This document shows positions 1 through 9,700 of a stretch of 64,000 bases of DNA, piece by piece. A program made the translations under genes and the position numbers. The stretch comes from Mediterranea massiliensis (GTDB taxonomy: Bacteria; Bacteroidota; Bacteroidia; Bacteroidales; Bacteroidaceae), in the NCBI RefSeq assembly GCF_900128475.1, contig NZ_LT635839.1, forward strand, positions 837,935-901,934. Direction: 5' to 3'. The notes beneath the pieces are model-generated. The model ran no database searches. It was not told where the DNA came from and saw nothing but the letters and a program-made list of their open reading frames with translations. The stretch's first letter is position 1; each line of letters opens with the position of its first letter.

Positions 1-10
1 AAAACGGGTG

Positions 11-18
11 CAAAGGTA
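11..18 (-). promoter_or_regulatory. -7 promoter element of a gene beyond the left edge
   Basis: The minus strand reads TACCTTTG, a match to the Bacteroidota -7 consensus TAnnTTTG. It faces left, so it should serve a gene outside the window that diverges from pta. The rest of 1-242 shows no gene, only AT-rich DNA. Confidence 0.4.
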
Positions 19-185
19 GTTATAATGTTTATAGGGTGTAGCGTTTTCAGGGAGTTTTTGTCGTATTTGTGAGTTACGGTAGGAAGTTCGTTTTTTTAAT
101 GGAAGGATAGTGTTAAATATTATAATATTTGTCATTCACGTCGCAAAAATCCGCGTATTTGCAATGTTGAAGTTGCAAAATTGTG

Positions 186-193
186 TATTTTTG
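186..193 (+). promoter_or_regulatory. Predicted -7 element of pta-ackA
   Basis: TATTTTTG matches TAnnTTTG and lies about 50 bases before the pta ATG at 243. No convincing -33 TTTG is present at the usual 19-21 base spacing. Confidence 0.5.
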
Positions 194-242
194 CAACGTG
201 ATAAACACGTATTGTCAAGTCTTTAACACAATCTTATATATC

Positions 243-1265
243 ATGCAAAGATTAATTAATGAAATTCTCGAACGTGCCAAGGCTGATCGCCAACGTATCG
301 TTCTTCCTGAAGGTACGGAAGAGCGTACCTTGAAAGCTGCCAATCAGATTCTGACTGACGGAATTGCCGATTTAATCCTTTTAGGTAATCCTGATGAAAT
401 CCATGCTTGTGCCAAAGAATGGGGATTGGGTAATATCAACAAGGCTACCATCATTGATCCTGCCAATCATCCGAAGCAGGAGGAATATGCACAGCTCTTG
501 TATGAATTGCGCAAGAAAAAAGGCATGACGATTGAAGAAGCCCGTAAGCTGGTGTTGAATCCTTTGTATCTGGGTTGCCTGATTATCAAGAGTGGTGATG
601 CCGACGGCCAGTTGGCGGGTGCTCGCAATACGACTGGTGATGTTTTGCGTCCGGCTTTGCAGATTATCAAGACGGCTCCGGGCATCACTTGTGTTTCAGG
701 TGCTATGCTGTTGCTGACTCATGCTCCTGAATATGGAAAGAATGGCATTTTAGTGATGGGAGACGTTGCTGTAACTCCGGTACCTGACGCTTCTCAGTTG
801 GCTCAGATTGCCGTATGTACGGCTCGTACGGCTCATGCAGTGGCTGGGCTTGATCCGAAGGTGGCCATGTTGAGCTTCTCTACCAAGGGCTCTGCCAAGC
901 ACGAAGTGGTAGATAAAGTTGTTGAGGCCTTGAAGATTGCTAAGGAAATGGCTCCTGATATTGCAATTGACGGTGAATTGCAGGCCGATGCCGCTTTGGT
1001 TCCTGAAGTAGGCGCCAGCAAGGCTCCGGGCTCTGCCATAGCCGGACATGCCAATGTCTTGATTGTACCCAGTCTGGAAGTCGGAAACATCTCTTACAAA
1101 CTGGTTCAGCGTTTGGGACATGCCGATGCCGTAGGCCCGATTCTGCAAGGTATTGCCCGTCCGGTAAATGACCTTTCACGTGGTTGTTCCATCGAAGACG
1201 TTTATCGCATGATTGCCATTACGGCCAATCAGGCTATCGCCGCGAAAGCCAATGCCAATAAATGA
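243..1265 (+). CDS. pta: Phosphate acetyltransferase
   Basis: 340 aa cytoplasmic enzyme converting acetyl-CoA and phosphate to acetyl phosphate and CoA, the first step of acetate fermentation. The protein aligns along its length with the short Pta form, which lacks the N-terminal DRTGG extension; typical stretches are the glycine-rich SGDADGQLAGA segment and the C-terminal NDLSRG segment. An in-frame ATG exists upstream at 183, but it would place the predicted -7 element inside the gene and adds an AT-rich leader unlike the family, so 243 is chosen. ackA follows after 24 bases, so the two form the standard pta-ackA operon. Confidence 0.96.
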   Translation: MQRLINEILERAKADRQRIVLPEGTEERTLKAANQILTDGIADLILLGNPDEIHACAKEWGLGNINKATIIDPANHPKQEEYAQLLYELRKKKGMTIEEARKLVLNPLYLGCLIIKSGDADGQLAGARNTTGDVLRPALQIIKTAPGITCVSGAMLLLTHAPEYGKNGILVMGDVAVTPVPDASQLAQIAVCTARTAHAVAGLDPKVAMLSFSTKGSAKHEVVDKVVEALKIAKEMAPDIAIDGELQADAALVPEVGASKAPGSAIAGHANVLIVPSLEVGNISYKLVQRLGHADAVGPILQGIARPVNDLSRGCSIEDVYRMIAITANQAIAAKANANK

Positions 1266-1289
1266 TTAACCTTAAATAAGAGTAAGATT

Positions 1290-2492
1290 ATGAAAGTCTT
1301 AGTATTGAACTGTGGTAGTTCATCTATCAAATATAAGTTGTTCGACATGGACCACAAGGCAGTCATTGCCCAAGGTGGTATCGAAAAGATTGGCTTGCCC
1401 GATTCTTTCCTGAAGCTGACGTTGCCAAACGGTGAGAAGAAAATCCTTGAAAAGAATATTCCCGAGCATACAGTGGGTGTGGAATTTATCTTGAACACCC
1501 TTGTCTCTCCTGAATATGGTGCCATTAAGTCGCTGGACGAAATCAATGCCGTAGGTCATCGTATGGTCCATGGTGGTGAGAAGTTCAGTGAATCGGTCTT
1601 GCTGACCAAGGAAGTGCTCGATGCCTTTACGGCCTGCAACGACCTGGCTCCGCTTCACAATCCGGCCAACCTGAAAGGTGTCCGTGCCATTGAGGCTATC
1701 CTGCCGAATGTGCCTCAGATTGGAGTCTTCGATACGGCTTTCCATCAGACGATGCCCGACTATGCCTATATGTATGCCGTTCCCTACGAATTGTACGAGA
1801 AGTATGGTGTACGTCGCTATGGCTTCCACGGAACTTCCCACCGTTATGTTTCAAAACGTGTATGCGAGTTTCTGGGTATCCAGCCCGAAGGTACGAAAAT
1901 CATTACCTGCCACATCGGTAACGGAGGTTCCATTTCGGCTATTAAGGATGGTAAGTGTGTAGATACCAGTATGGGTCTTACTCCGCTCGAAGGTCTGATG
2001 ATGGGCACGCGCAGTGGCGACATTGACGGTGGTGCCGTGACGTTCATCATGGAGAAGGAACACTTGGACGCTGCCGGTGTATCCAGTCTGCTCAATAAGA
2101 AGAGCGGTGTACTGGGTATCTTCGGCAAATCGAGCGACATGCGCGACTTGGAGAATGCAGTGGCTGCCGGTGATCCGAAAGCTGTTCTGGCTGAGAATAT
2201 GTACTTCTATCGTATCAAGAAATATATCGGTGCATACGCTGCCGCCTTGGGTGGTGTGGATGTGATTGTCTTCACTGGTGGTGTAGGCGAGAACCAGGCA
2301 TCTGCCCGTTGGGGTGCTTGCTCCGGTTTGGAATTCATGGGCGTTAAGCTCGATGCCGAGAAAAACAAGGTGCGTGGCGAAGAAGCTGTCATCTCTACTG
2401 ATGATTCGAAGGTGAAAGTGGTTGTCATTCCTACTGATGAGGAACTGATGATTGCTTCTGATACGATGGCTATCCTGAATAAGAAAGCTTGA
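1290..2492 (+). CDS. ackA: Acetate kinase
   Basis: 400 aa, the usual length for AckA. It transfers phosphate from acetyl phosphate to ADP, giving acetate and ATP, in series with Pta just upstream. The N-terminal VLNCGSSSIKYKL phosphate-binding segment of the acetate kinase/hsp70 superfamily, the GFHGTSHRYV signature and HIGNGGSISAI are all present. A strong terminator follows, so the operon ends here. Confidence 0.97.
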   Translation: MKVLVLNCGSSSIKYKLFDMDHKAVIAQGGIEKIGLPDSFLKLTLPNGEKKILEKNIPEHTVGVEFILNTLVSPEYGAIKSLDEINAVGHRMVHGGEKFSESVLLTKEVLDAFTACNDLAPLHNPANLKGVRAIEAILPNVPQIGVFDTAFHQTMPDYAYMYAVPYELYEKYGVRRYGFHGTSHRYVSKRVCEFLGIQPEGTKIITCHIGNGGSISAIKDGKCVDTSMGLTPLEGLMMGTRSGDIDGGAVTFIMEKEHLDAAGVSSLLNKKSGVLGIFGKSSDMRDLENAVAAGDPKAVLAENMYFYRIKKYIGAYAAALGGVDVIVFTGGVGENQASARWGACSGLEFMGVKLDAEKNKVRGEEAVISTDDSKVKVVVIPTDEELMIASDTMAILNKKA

Positions 2493-2513
2493 TTGTCAGC
2501 CTGGAAAATATGT

Positions 2514-2550
2514 AAAAGCCCTGAACGCAATGCGTTTCAGGGCTTTTTTT
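2514..2550 (+). terminator. Rho-independent terminator of pta-ackA
   Basis: AAAAGCCCTGAA pairs with TTTCAGGGCTTTT around a short loop and runs into seven or more T residues, 20 bases after the ackA stop. Confidence 0.9.
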
Positions 2551-2585
2551 AACGCAATCTTAATGTTTCCTTGTGGGCTTTTCAC

Positions 2586-2593
2586 TATATTTG
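2586..2593 (+). promoter_or_regulatory. Predicted -7 element of the alkaline phosphatase gene
   Basis: TATATTTG matches TAnnTTTG about 46 bases before the ATG at 2639. A TTG near 2570 could serve as a weak -33 box. Confidence 0.5.
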
Positions 2594-2638
2594 CCCCAAT
2601 GTAAAAGCCATGAATATTCATTAAATAGAGGATTTATT

Positions 2639-4033
2639 ATGAAAAGACTGACTTATTTGTTACTTTTTGTCCTGATGGCAGGGATGACCTATGCCCAGCA
2701 GGCCAAGTACGTTTTCTTCTTTATCGGCGACGGTATGGGAGTCAATCAAGTGAATACAACGGAAATGTTTCGTGCCGAGATGGAGGATGGCCGCATCGGT
2801 ACGCAGAAACTGCTGTTCGGATCTTTTCCGGCTGCAGGTATCGCCACGTCCTATTCGGCCAGCAATTCGGTAACCGACTCTTCGGCTGGCGGAACGGCTT
2901 TGGCCACCGGCTCGAAAACCTACAATGGCGCCATTGGCGTGGATGTCAACAAGGAAGCTTTGGAGAGTGTAGCCTATCTGGCTAAGAAGAGCGGCAAAAA
3001 GGTGGGAATTGCTACTACCGTCAGTGTGGATCATGCTACGCCGGCAGCCTTCTATGCCCATCAGCCTAATCGTAATATGTATTATGAGATTGCTTTGGAA
3101 CTTCCCAAGAGCGGTTTCGACTTTTTTGCTGGTGCAGGTTTCTTGAAGCCTTCCACAACGTTTGACAAGAAAGAGGCTCCTTCTATTTATCCCATGATAG
3201 AAGAAGCGGGTTATACCATTGCCCGTGGTCTGAAGGAATATAAAGAGAAGGCCGCTACCGCCGATAAGATGGTGCTGCTGCAAGATGAAGGTGCTTCTGC
3301 CAGTTGTCTGCCCTATGCTATCGACCGCAAAGAAGACGACTTGACATTGGCTCAAATCACGGAAAGTGCCATTGACTTCCTGACGAAAGATAACAAGAAG
3401 GGATTTTTCCTGATGCTTGAGGGAGGAAAGATTGACTGGGCTTGCCATAGCAATGATCCGGGTACGATGGTAAAGGAAGTGATTGACATGGACAATGCCA
3501 TCCGTGTAGCTTATGAATTCTACAAGAAGCATCCGAAAGAAACGCTGATTGTAGTTTCTGCCGACCACGAAACAGGCGGTTTGGGTATGGGTACCGGAAC
3601 GTATACGCTGAACTTGAAGGCGCTCGATTGCCAAAAGCAGTCGGTTGAGGCTTTGTCCCGTCGCATCACTGACCTGCGCCGCAACGAGCATGCTTCTTGG
3701 GAGCAGGTTAAGGAACTTCTGTCTGATACAATGGGCTTCTGGAGCAAGCTGCCTTTGACATGGGAACAGGAACGTTCGCTGCGCGATGCATATGAAACTT
3801 CTTTCGTAAAGAACAAGGTGGCTTTCAAGGAAACGCTCTATGCCAAGACCGAGCCGCTGGCTGTAACTGCTAACGATGTAATGAGTCAGATTGCTCGCAT
3901 CGGATGGACCAGCAGTAGCCATACGGCTGAATATGTTCCTGTCTATGCCGTTGGTGCAGGTTCTGACTTGTTTATGGGCAAGATGGACAATACGGACATT
4001 CCGAAGCGTATTGCCAAGGCGGGAAGATATTGA
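2639..4033 (+). CDS. Alkaline phosphatase, PhoA family
   Basis: 464 aa exported phosphomonoesterase. A signal peptide (MKRLTYLLLFVLMAGMTYAQ) precedes the mature enzyme. The first metal-binding aspartate lies in FFIGDGMGVNQ, the nucleophilic serine in TDSSAGGTALATG, and later metal ligands in the SADHETGG and SSSHTAEYVP segments. All core motifs of Pfam alkaline phosphatase are therefore intact. Translation is placed at 2639 because the signal peptide begins there; 22 upstream in-frame codons cover the predicted promoter. It would supply phosphate in the periplasm. The substrate cannot be told from sequence. Confidence 0.9.
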   Translation: MKRLTYLLLFVLMAGMTYAQQAKYVFFFIGDGMGVNQVNTTEMFRAEMEDGRIGTQKLLFGSFPAAGIATSYSASNSVTDSSAGGTALATGSKTYNGAIGVDVNKEALESVAYLAKKSGKKVGIATTVSVDHATPAAFYAHQPNRNMYYEIALELPKSGFDFFAGAGFLKPSTTFDKKEAPSIYPMIEEAGYTIARGLKEYKEKAATADKMVLLQDEGASASCLPYAIDRKEDDLTLAQITESAIDFLTKDNKKGFFLMLEGGKIDWACHSNDPGTMVKEVIDMDNAIRVAYEFYKKHPKETLIVVSADHETGGLGMGTGTYTLNLKALDCQKQSVEALSRRITDLRRNEHASWEQVKELLSDTMGFWSKLPLTWEQERSLRDAYETSFVKNKVAFKETLYAKTEPLAVTANDVMSQIARIGWTSSSHTAEYVPVYAVGAGSDLFMGKMDNTDIPKRIAKAGRY

Positions 4034-4059
4034 TTTAGGTATTAAGATTAGATATTAAG

Positions 4060-4107
4060 TATTAGGCATAAGGTGTGAAGTACAAGTTTCACACCTTATG
4101 CCTAATA
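4060..4107. terminator. Bidirectional terminator, 20-bp perfect inverted repeat
   Basis: TATTAGGCATAAGGTGTGAA at 4060-4079 is perfectly repeated inverted at 4088-4107 around 8 bases. It separates two convergent genes and is AT-rich on both sides. Confidence 0.8.
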
Positions 4108-4109
4108 TT

Positions 4110-4874
4110 TTATAATTGTGTTTCTCCCTCAATGTAGTTTTCCAGAAAGAGATGTTCGCCGTCGAATACGGCATAGGAGAAGCAATTGATCCAGTCACCC
4201 AAAATGATGATACGTGAGTTGGCGTTCAGCATCAAGTCCAGCTCGATGTGGCGGTGCCCATAGATGAAGAAGTTGATGTTCGGGTGGCTTTTAAGGTAAT
4301 CTTTGGTGTAGAGCACCAATGGCTCCTCGTTTTCTCCCATATAGTCCGGTTCCTTGCCGTCAATCCGCTTCAGGCGGCTGTGCTTGGCCCATGTCAGTCC
4401 CAGTTCCACACTCCAGCGGGGGTGAAGCGCGGAGAACAGGGTTTGCAACGTGTGGCTGTGGAAGACGGCACGCAGGAACTTGAACTTGCGGTCGGGGTCG
4501 CCCAGCCCGTCACCGTGAGCTAGATAGAACTCCTTGCCATGGATTTCTGTGGTCAGCGGTTCGCGGTGCAGGATGACGCCGCATTCCTTCGTCAGGTAGT
4601 CGCCACACCAGATGTCATGGTTGCCCGTAAAGAAATGTACTTCCACTCCGAGGTCCGTCAGTTCGGACAGTTTGCCCAGAAAGCGTGTGTAGCCTTTGGG
4701 CACCACCAGCTTGAATTCATACCAGAAGTCGAACATGTCGCCCAGCAGGTAGACGGCCGAGGCCTTGTGCTTGATGCTGTCCAGAAAGTTCACCAGACGG
4801 CGTTCTTGCGTACGTCCGTGCTCGATGGCACGCGAACCCAGATGGGCGTCGGAGAGGAAATATACATTCTTCAT
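4110..4874 (-). CDS. lpxH: UDP-2,3-diacylglucosamine diphosphatase-like metallophosphoesterase
   Basis: 254 aa calcineurin-like phosphoesterase. Metal-binding motifs occur in order: SDAHLGS at the N terminus, LLGDMFDFW, FTGNHDIW, LAHGDGLG and YGHRHIEL. The layout and length fit the LpxH group, which splits UDP-2,3-diacylglucosamine to lipid X in lipid A synthesis at the inner membrane. It is the last gene of a three-gene leftward operon with the TlpA-like and SufT-like genes, 20 bases after its neighbour. A different UDP-sugar phosphoesterase activity remains possible. Confidence 0.82.
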   Translation of the reverse strand: MKNVYFLSDAHLGSRAIEHGRTQERRLVNFLDSIKHKASAVYLLGDMFDFWYEFKLVVPKGYTRFLGKLSELTDLGVEVHFFTGNHDIWCGDYLTKECGVILHREPLTTEIHGKEFYLAHGDGLGDPDRKFKFLRAVFHSHTLQTLFSALHPRWSVELGLTWAKHSRLKRIDGKEPDYMGENEEPLVLYTKDYLKSHPNINFFIYGHRHIELDLMLNANSRIIILGDWINCFSYAVFDGEHLFLENYIEGETQL

Positions 4875-4894
4875 AAGGCGTATTCGTTAGATTT

Positions 4895-6040
4895 TTATTT
4901 GAACAGTTCGTCCAGATATTTATAGAAGGCGGGATCTTCGCCTATCACAATCTTCGCCACCTTGCCTTCGGGATCGATGACAATCTTGGTGGGATAGCCT
5001 TGTATGCCATATTTTACCGTGATGTCTGTCTCGTCCGTATTCCGTACGTGGAGCCAGGGAAGTTCGTATTTCTCTACTGCGGCTTTCCATTTCTCTTCCG
5101 TGTCGCGGCAGTCCACGCCCAGTATTTCCATGCGGTCCTTATACTTTTCGTAGTATTTCTTCATGTCGGGGACGCCTTTGATGCACCAGCCGCACCAGCT
5201 TCCCCAGAAGTCCAGCACGACATACTTGCCGCGCAGGGACGACAGGGTGAGGTCTTTGCCCTGGAGGTCCTTCAGTGTGAAGTCGGGGGCCACGGCTCCT
5301 TCGACCATATTCTTGCGTGCTTCTTCGCGGGCTTTCTGCTGGGCGATGGCTCCTTTCATGGCCTTGTAGAGGGGAGCCATCGGACCGTTCTGTGCCTTCT
5401 TGCCGATGAGGTCGAGCAGGTCGCCAGCTTCTTTGCCCAAGTCGGATAGCAGATAGACAGAGATGTCTTCGTCAGGATGCTGGCGGATGTAGTCTTCCTT
5501 CACCTTTTTCATGTCGGCATTGATCGGCTCATAGATTTGACGCAGGGAATCAAGGCGTTCGGGTGTCAGTGTACCATCACTTTGCATACCCATGATGACT
5601 TGCGTTATCTCGTGCATCTTGTCCTCATGAGGCTTGCACAGGGCGCGCACTTTTTCATAAGCCTGGTGGAAGGCGTTCCCTTTCATGTGATACTCATCCA
5701 TCGAACCGCTCAGTTCTACCGTTTCGCCGGGGAAGGCGACAACTCCCATGCTTTTCCGCAGCAGTTTCATGGGAGTGCCGTTGCGGGGTTTGGCGTAGAA
5801 GTAGACTTCCATCGGTACGCTGTCGTTCTCCAGTTGGCAGGTAAACTTGCCTTCTTGCAGGGCGACGGTGTCCGTGTTCAGTGTCCGTCGGCTCAGGTCC
5901 GATACGGCAAAATAGTTCACAATCAGGGTGTCGCTCTCCATGCCGGTCAGTGTGCCGGTGATGGTTGTTTGCTTCTGTGCGGGCTGGCAGGCGCATAGCA
6001 GGGCCGTGCAGGCCAGCAGGCTGAATTGTTTCTTGTTCAT
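4895..6040 (-). CDS. TlpA-family thioredoxin lipoprotein with N-terminal DUF4369-like region
   Basis: 381 aa. The N terminus MNKKQFSLLACTALLCACQ is a lipoprotein signal with a lipobox cysteine. Residues of about 25-120 resemble the DUF4369 domain that often precedes TlpA domains in Bacteroidota. The C-terminal 140 residues are an AhpC/TSA-Redoxin thioredoxin fold with the redox pair in WGSWCGWCIKGVP. It probably reduces disulfides at the periplasmic face. It lies 15 bases downstream of the SufT-like gene and 20 upstream of lpxH. Partner proteins are unknown. Confidence 0.85.
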   Translation of the reverse strand: MNKKQFSLLACTALLCACQPAQKQTTITGTLTGMESDTLIVNYFAVSDLSRRTLNTDTVALQEGKFTCQLENDSVPMEVYFYAKPRNGTPMKLLRKSMGVVAFPGETVELSGSMDEYHMKGNAFHQAYEKVRALCKPHEDKMHEITQVIMGMQSDGTLTPERLDSLRQIYEPINADMKKVKEDYIRQHPDEDISVYLLSDLGKEAGDLLDLIGKKAQNGPMAPLYKAMKGAIAQQKAREEARKNMVEGAVAPDFTLKDLQGKDLTLSSLRGKYVVLDFWGSWCGWCIKGVPDMKKYYEKYKDRMEILGVDCRDTEEKWKAAVEKYELPWLHVRNTDETDITVKYGIQGYPTKIVIDPEGKVAKIVIGEDPAFYKYLDELFK

Positions 6041-6055
6041 GGTATGTCGTTTTGG

Positions 6056-6370
6056 TTATAAGAATCCCAGTTCCAGTTTGGCTTCCTCGCTCATCATGTC
6101 CTTGTCCCATTCGGGTTCGAAGACCAGGTTGATGGTGGCCGAGGCCACGCCATCGATGCTTTCTATCTTCTGGCGGATGTCCTCCATGATGAAGTCGGCC
6201 GCCGGGCAGTTGGGCGCCGTCAGCGTCATGTCGATGCTGACGTTGAAGTCGTCCGTCACGTCTATCTTGTAAATCAGGCCCAGGTCGTATACGTTGACGG
6301 GTATTTCGGGGTCGTACACGGTCTTGAGCATCGCTACGATCTTTTCTTCTATTTCAAATTTTGTCATCAT
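6056..6370 (-). CDS. MIP18/SufT-like iron-sulfur cluster assembly protein (DUF59)
   Basis: 104 aa. DPEIPVNVYDLGLIYKI followed by MTLTAPNCPAAD, with the conserved cysteine, is typical of the DUF59/MIP18 family that helps deliver Fe-S clusters. The start is one of two adjacent ATGs at 6370 and 6367; in-frame codons further upstream have no family similarity and overlap the predicted promoter. First gene of the operon with the TlpA-like protein and lpxH. Its exact client proteins cannot be deduced. Confidence 0.85.
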   Translation of the reverse strand: MMTKFEIEEKIVAMLKTVYDPEIPVNVYDLGLIYKIDVTDDFNVSIDMTLTAPNCPAADFIMEDIRQKIESIDGVASATINLVFEPEWDKDMMSEEAKLELGFL

Positions 6371-6396
6371 GTTGTTTACAATTCTTGTTTCAGAAG

Positions 6397-6428
6397 CAAA
6401 GCTAAGGTTTTTTTGTGAAACTACCAAA
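6397..6428 (-). promoter_or_regulatory. Promoter of the SufT-TlpA-lpxH operon
   Basis: On the minus strand TTTG (6428-6425) and TAGCTTTG (6404-6397) are separated by 20 bases, a full match to the Bacteroidota -33/-7 pattern. The -7 box ends 26 bases before the gene start. Confidence 0.7.
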
Positions 6429-6450
6429 AGGGGAGCGTGTCGGGATGGCA

Positions 6451-6538
6451 GGAAAACATTGCTTTTTGTGTCGGAAAACATTGCTTCTTTCGAGTGGGGA
6501 CATTGCTTGTTTTGAGGCAGAACATTGCATCTTTTTGG
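6451..6538. repeat. Four tandem 22-bp imperfect repeats carrying ACATTGC
   Basis: ACATTGC occurs at 6456, 6478, 6500 and 6522, each exactly 22 bases apart. Units 1 and 2 share the 14-mer GGAAAACATTGCTT; units 3 and 4 are more divergent. The array sits in the 365-base gap between the divergent SufT-like gene and the hybrid regulator. It is too short-period and lacks unique spacers for CRISPR. It could be an operator array; no other function is visible in the gap. Confidence 0.75.
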
Positions 6539-6633
6539 CGTGTACAGGGTCAGGATGGTACGAAAGGTGTCGTTTCCATACGGGACAAGAAGATTTTTAG
6601 ATGGCGGAATGGTGGTTTTTCTGTTAAAAAAAC

Positions 6634-6641
6634 TATTTTTG
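6634..6641 (+). promoter_or_regulatory. Predicted -7 element of the hybrid regulator gene
   Basis: TATTTTTG matches TAnnTTTG. It lies 102 bases before the chosen ATG at 6736 and 39 before the alternative at 6673, about 100 bases downstream of the 22-bp repeat array. Confidence 0.5.
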
Positions 6642-6735
6642 CAACATTGAATAAAGATGAATCCCTGAAACGATGGATACTATACGCACACAGAATGTCT
6701 GGCCTTGTATGGGCGGAAGCAGAGACCTTGACACC

Positions 6736-9700
6736 ATGAAACTACGACTGCTGCTTCTTCCTCTTGTCCTGCTGCTTGGTCGGCAGGTCCTTCTTGCGCA
6801 AAGCGAGGACCGCTTTTTCAGCCAATACAATTTTTATTATATCACCGAAACGGCGGGAATGCCCCATAGCTTTGTGGATGACATCATCTGCGATTCCGAC
6901 GGGTTTATTTGGGTGGCCACGCACAACGGTATTGGGCGTTATGACGGCTATCGGGTGACGGCCATTCATTCGCAGACGGCTCCGCTGGGATTGAAGAATG
7001 ACTTCGTGCATACGTTGTGTGAGGACAGCTTCAAACGGCTGTGGGTAGGGTCGGAAGGCGGACTGGAAATTATCAATCTGGATACGTATACCAAGGAGGA
7101 GCTGTTTGCCGATGCCGAAGAAGAGTTGGAAGCGTTGTCCGGTGGGTACATCCATCGGATATATAAAGACGAGTCGGGCGACATGTGGATTTCTTGTAAC
7201 AACAATGTGTGGTGCATCGAGTTGGACAAAAAAGGGAATATCCGTGGATATTATTGTCTGGAAAAGTTTTGCCAGTCGCCAGTGCGAGCTATAGAAGGCG
7301 TCGGACAAGAAATTTGTGCCGGACTGGACAATCGGATTTGTGTGTTGAAGAAGAAAGGAGAACATCGGCTTCAGGTCTCTTCGCTGTCCGACAGCCTGAA
7401 GCCTTATTCGGAAGACTGGCGGATATCCTGTATGCAGACGGACGGCGACTGGTTGTGGATAGGTACCAATAGGGGGTTGTTCAAGTATAACGGCAAGACC
7501 GAGGAGATGAAACGCTATCGTTATTCTACCCATCGGTCTGGCATGCTGAGCCAGGCATATATTACCGACATCAAGCTGACGGAGCGTGGTTCGCTGATCG
7601 TATCGACATTGAACGGTGTGAACGTGTATCATCGCGACACCGATACTTTCTCTTTTATTCGCCAGAGCGGCTCTCAAGACGAGGTTACCCTCAACTGTAA
7701 TGCTATCAACTGCATCTGTACGATGGGCGAAACCATTTGGCTGGGAACGGAAACAGGTGGCGTGAACCTGCTGTCACCCAAACGTTTGCAGACGGAGTTC
7801 TGGACCTGTCCGACGATGAACCAGAGTGTCAAGTCGCCCGTCAATGCCATTGCTGAAGATTCGTTGGGCCATCTTTGGATGGGCGTGGTGGAGCGTGGTT
7901 TGGTGAAATGGAATCCCGAGGAGAATACGTGCGACCACTATTCTTTCTCGCCGGGCGATGTTACCTCCTTGAGTAACAATACAATCAGTGGGCTTCTGCT
8001 GGATTCGGACCAGCATCTTTGGGCTTATACCTGGGGCGTCGGCATCAATGAGTTCGACCTGAACGTGCCGGGTAACAGGCGTTTCAAGCGTTATACGCGC
8101 GAGGAGATTCCGACGCTGGAGGGCGATTTCATCAACAGTGCCTGTGAAGACCGGCTGAATGGAGGTATCTGGTTCGGATCTACCCGTGGAGTACTGTTTT
8201 TCAACAAGGCGCAGGGTACGTTTACACGGGTATTGTTCGACGGGCTGGACAATGAGTTTGAGGCAATTTATGCCCTGACGGTAGACCACAAGAAACGCCT
8301 GTGGATAGGAACGACTCAAGGTGTAGTCGTGGTAGACTTGCTGTCGTTCGCCCGTTCGCACAGACGCTTCAAATATACTTATCTGAAATACAAGCTGGAC
8401 GATCCGTCTTCGATGAAGATGGAGAAAATATCGTGTATTCTTGAGGATGAACATGGTACCCTTTGGCTGGGTGGAAACGGTAGTGGATTGTATCGCCTGA
8501 CGGATGATGAGGACGGTCGTTTTCGTTTTGTTAACTATACTGTCCGCGACGGTTTGGCAGACAATACTGTTATGGGAATGGCTTCAGACGGGAAGGGGCA
8601 TCTGTGGTTGGTGACCGATGATGGCCTTTCCAAGCTGGATGTGGGTACCATGACATTTGCCAACTTCAGTCGGGATGACGGTCTGCCTTTCACCCAATTC
8701 TATTGGAACGGTATCCACTATTCGCCGAAGCGCGACTTGATTTTTCTGGCTACCAATGCCGGTATGCTGGTGTTACATGCCGAAGACAAGGCTATGGCGG
8801 GTGTGAAACCGGTGGTGAAGTTGTCATCGCTTACGATAGCCGGCAATGCCGTTTATCCTTCCAGCGGCGATTATCTGGAAGAGAGCATCCAGCAGGCTTC
8901 GTCCATCACTCTGCACGAGAAGGACAGTCGCTTCACGCTGGAACTGACTACGTGCAATTATGGTAACAATACCCGTATTCGCTTTGCTTACCGTATGAAA
9001 GGATACGAAGAAGAATGGAACGAAACAAAGCCGGGCGATAACCTCGTGCGGTATACGGCTGTTCCTCCAGGCAGATATATCCTTCAGATTCGGGCTACCG
9101 ACGAGACAGGACGCTGGTCGGACCAGCTGACCGAGTTGCAGGTTCGCATTGTCCCCTATTTCTATAAGTCGGTGTGGTTCTATCTGTTACTGCTGGTATT
9201 GGGATGTGTCGGTGTGTGGATCTTGTACCGGCGGAAGATTAACCGTTATCGCCAGCAGCGTGCCATTCTGGAGAAGAAGGTAGAAGAACGCACACAGGAA
9301 CTGGCCGTTCAGAACAAGCAGCTGGAAGTAATGGCCCAGCATGTTAAGGAGGTTACCGAAGAGAAGATCGCTTTCTTTACCAACATTACACACGAGTTCC
9401 GTACCCCAGTCACACTGATTCACGGCCCGATAGAACATGCGTTGAAGGAGGTGCAGGACGAGGAAGTACGCACCCAGCTTCAGATAGCCGAACGCAATTC
9501 GAGCTACCTGCTCTCGCTGGTGAACGAGCTGATGGATTTCCGCAAGTTGGACATGGATAAGGTGGCCTTGGACCGCAGGCCCTGCCATCTGGTGAAGTTC
9601 CTTACCGAACTGCTCTTGCCTTTCCAGGTCTTCGCCAGGGAACGGGGCATCGACATCCGCCTGTATTGTCACATGGCGACTCCTTGTGTTCTTCTGGATA

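Noticed and set aside
6451..6538. The 22-bp repeats as a small CRISPR array
   Set aside because: There are no unique spacers between repeats and no cas genes; the units are contiguous.
6437..6739. 100-codon frame over the 22-bp repeat array
   Set aside because: It overlaps the predicted regulator promoter and encodes repeat-derived sequence without any domain or plausible start signal.
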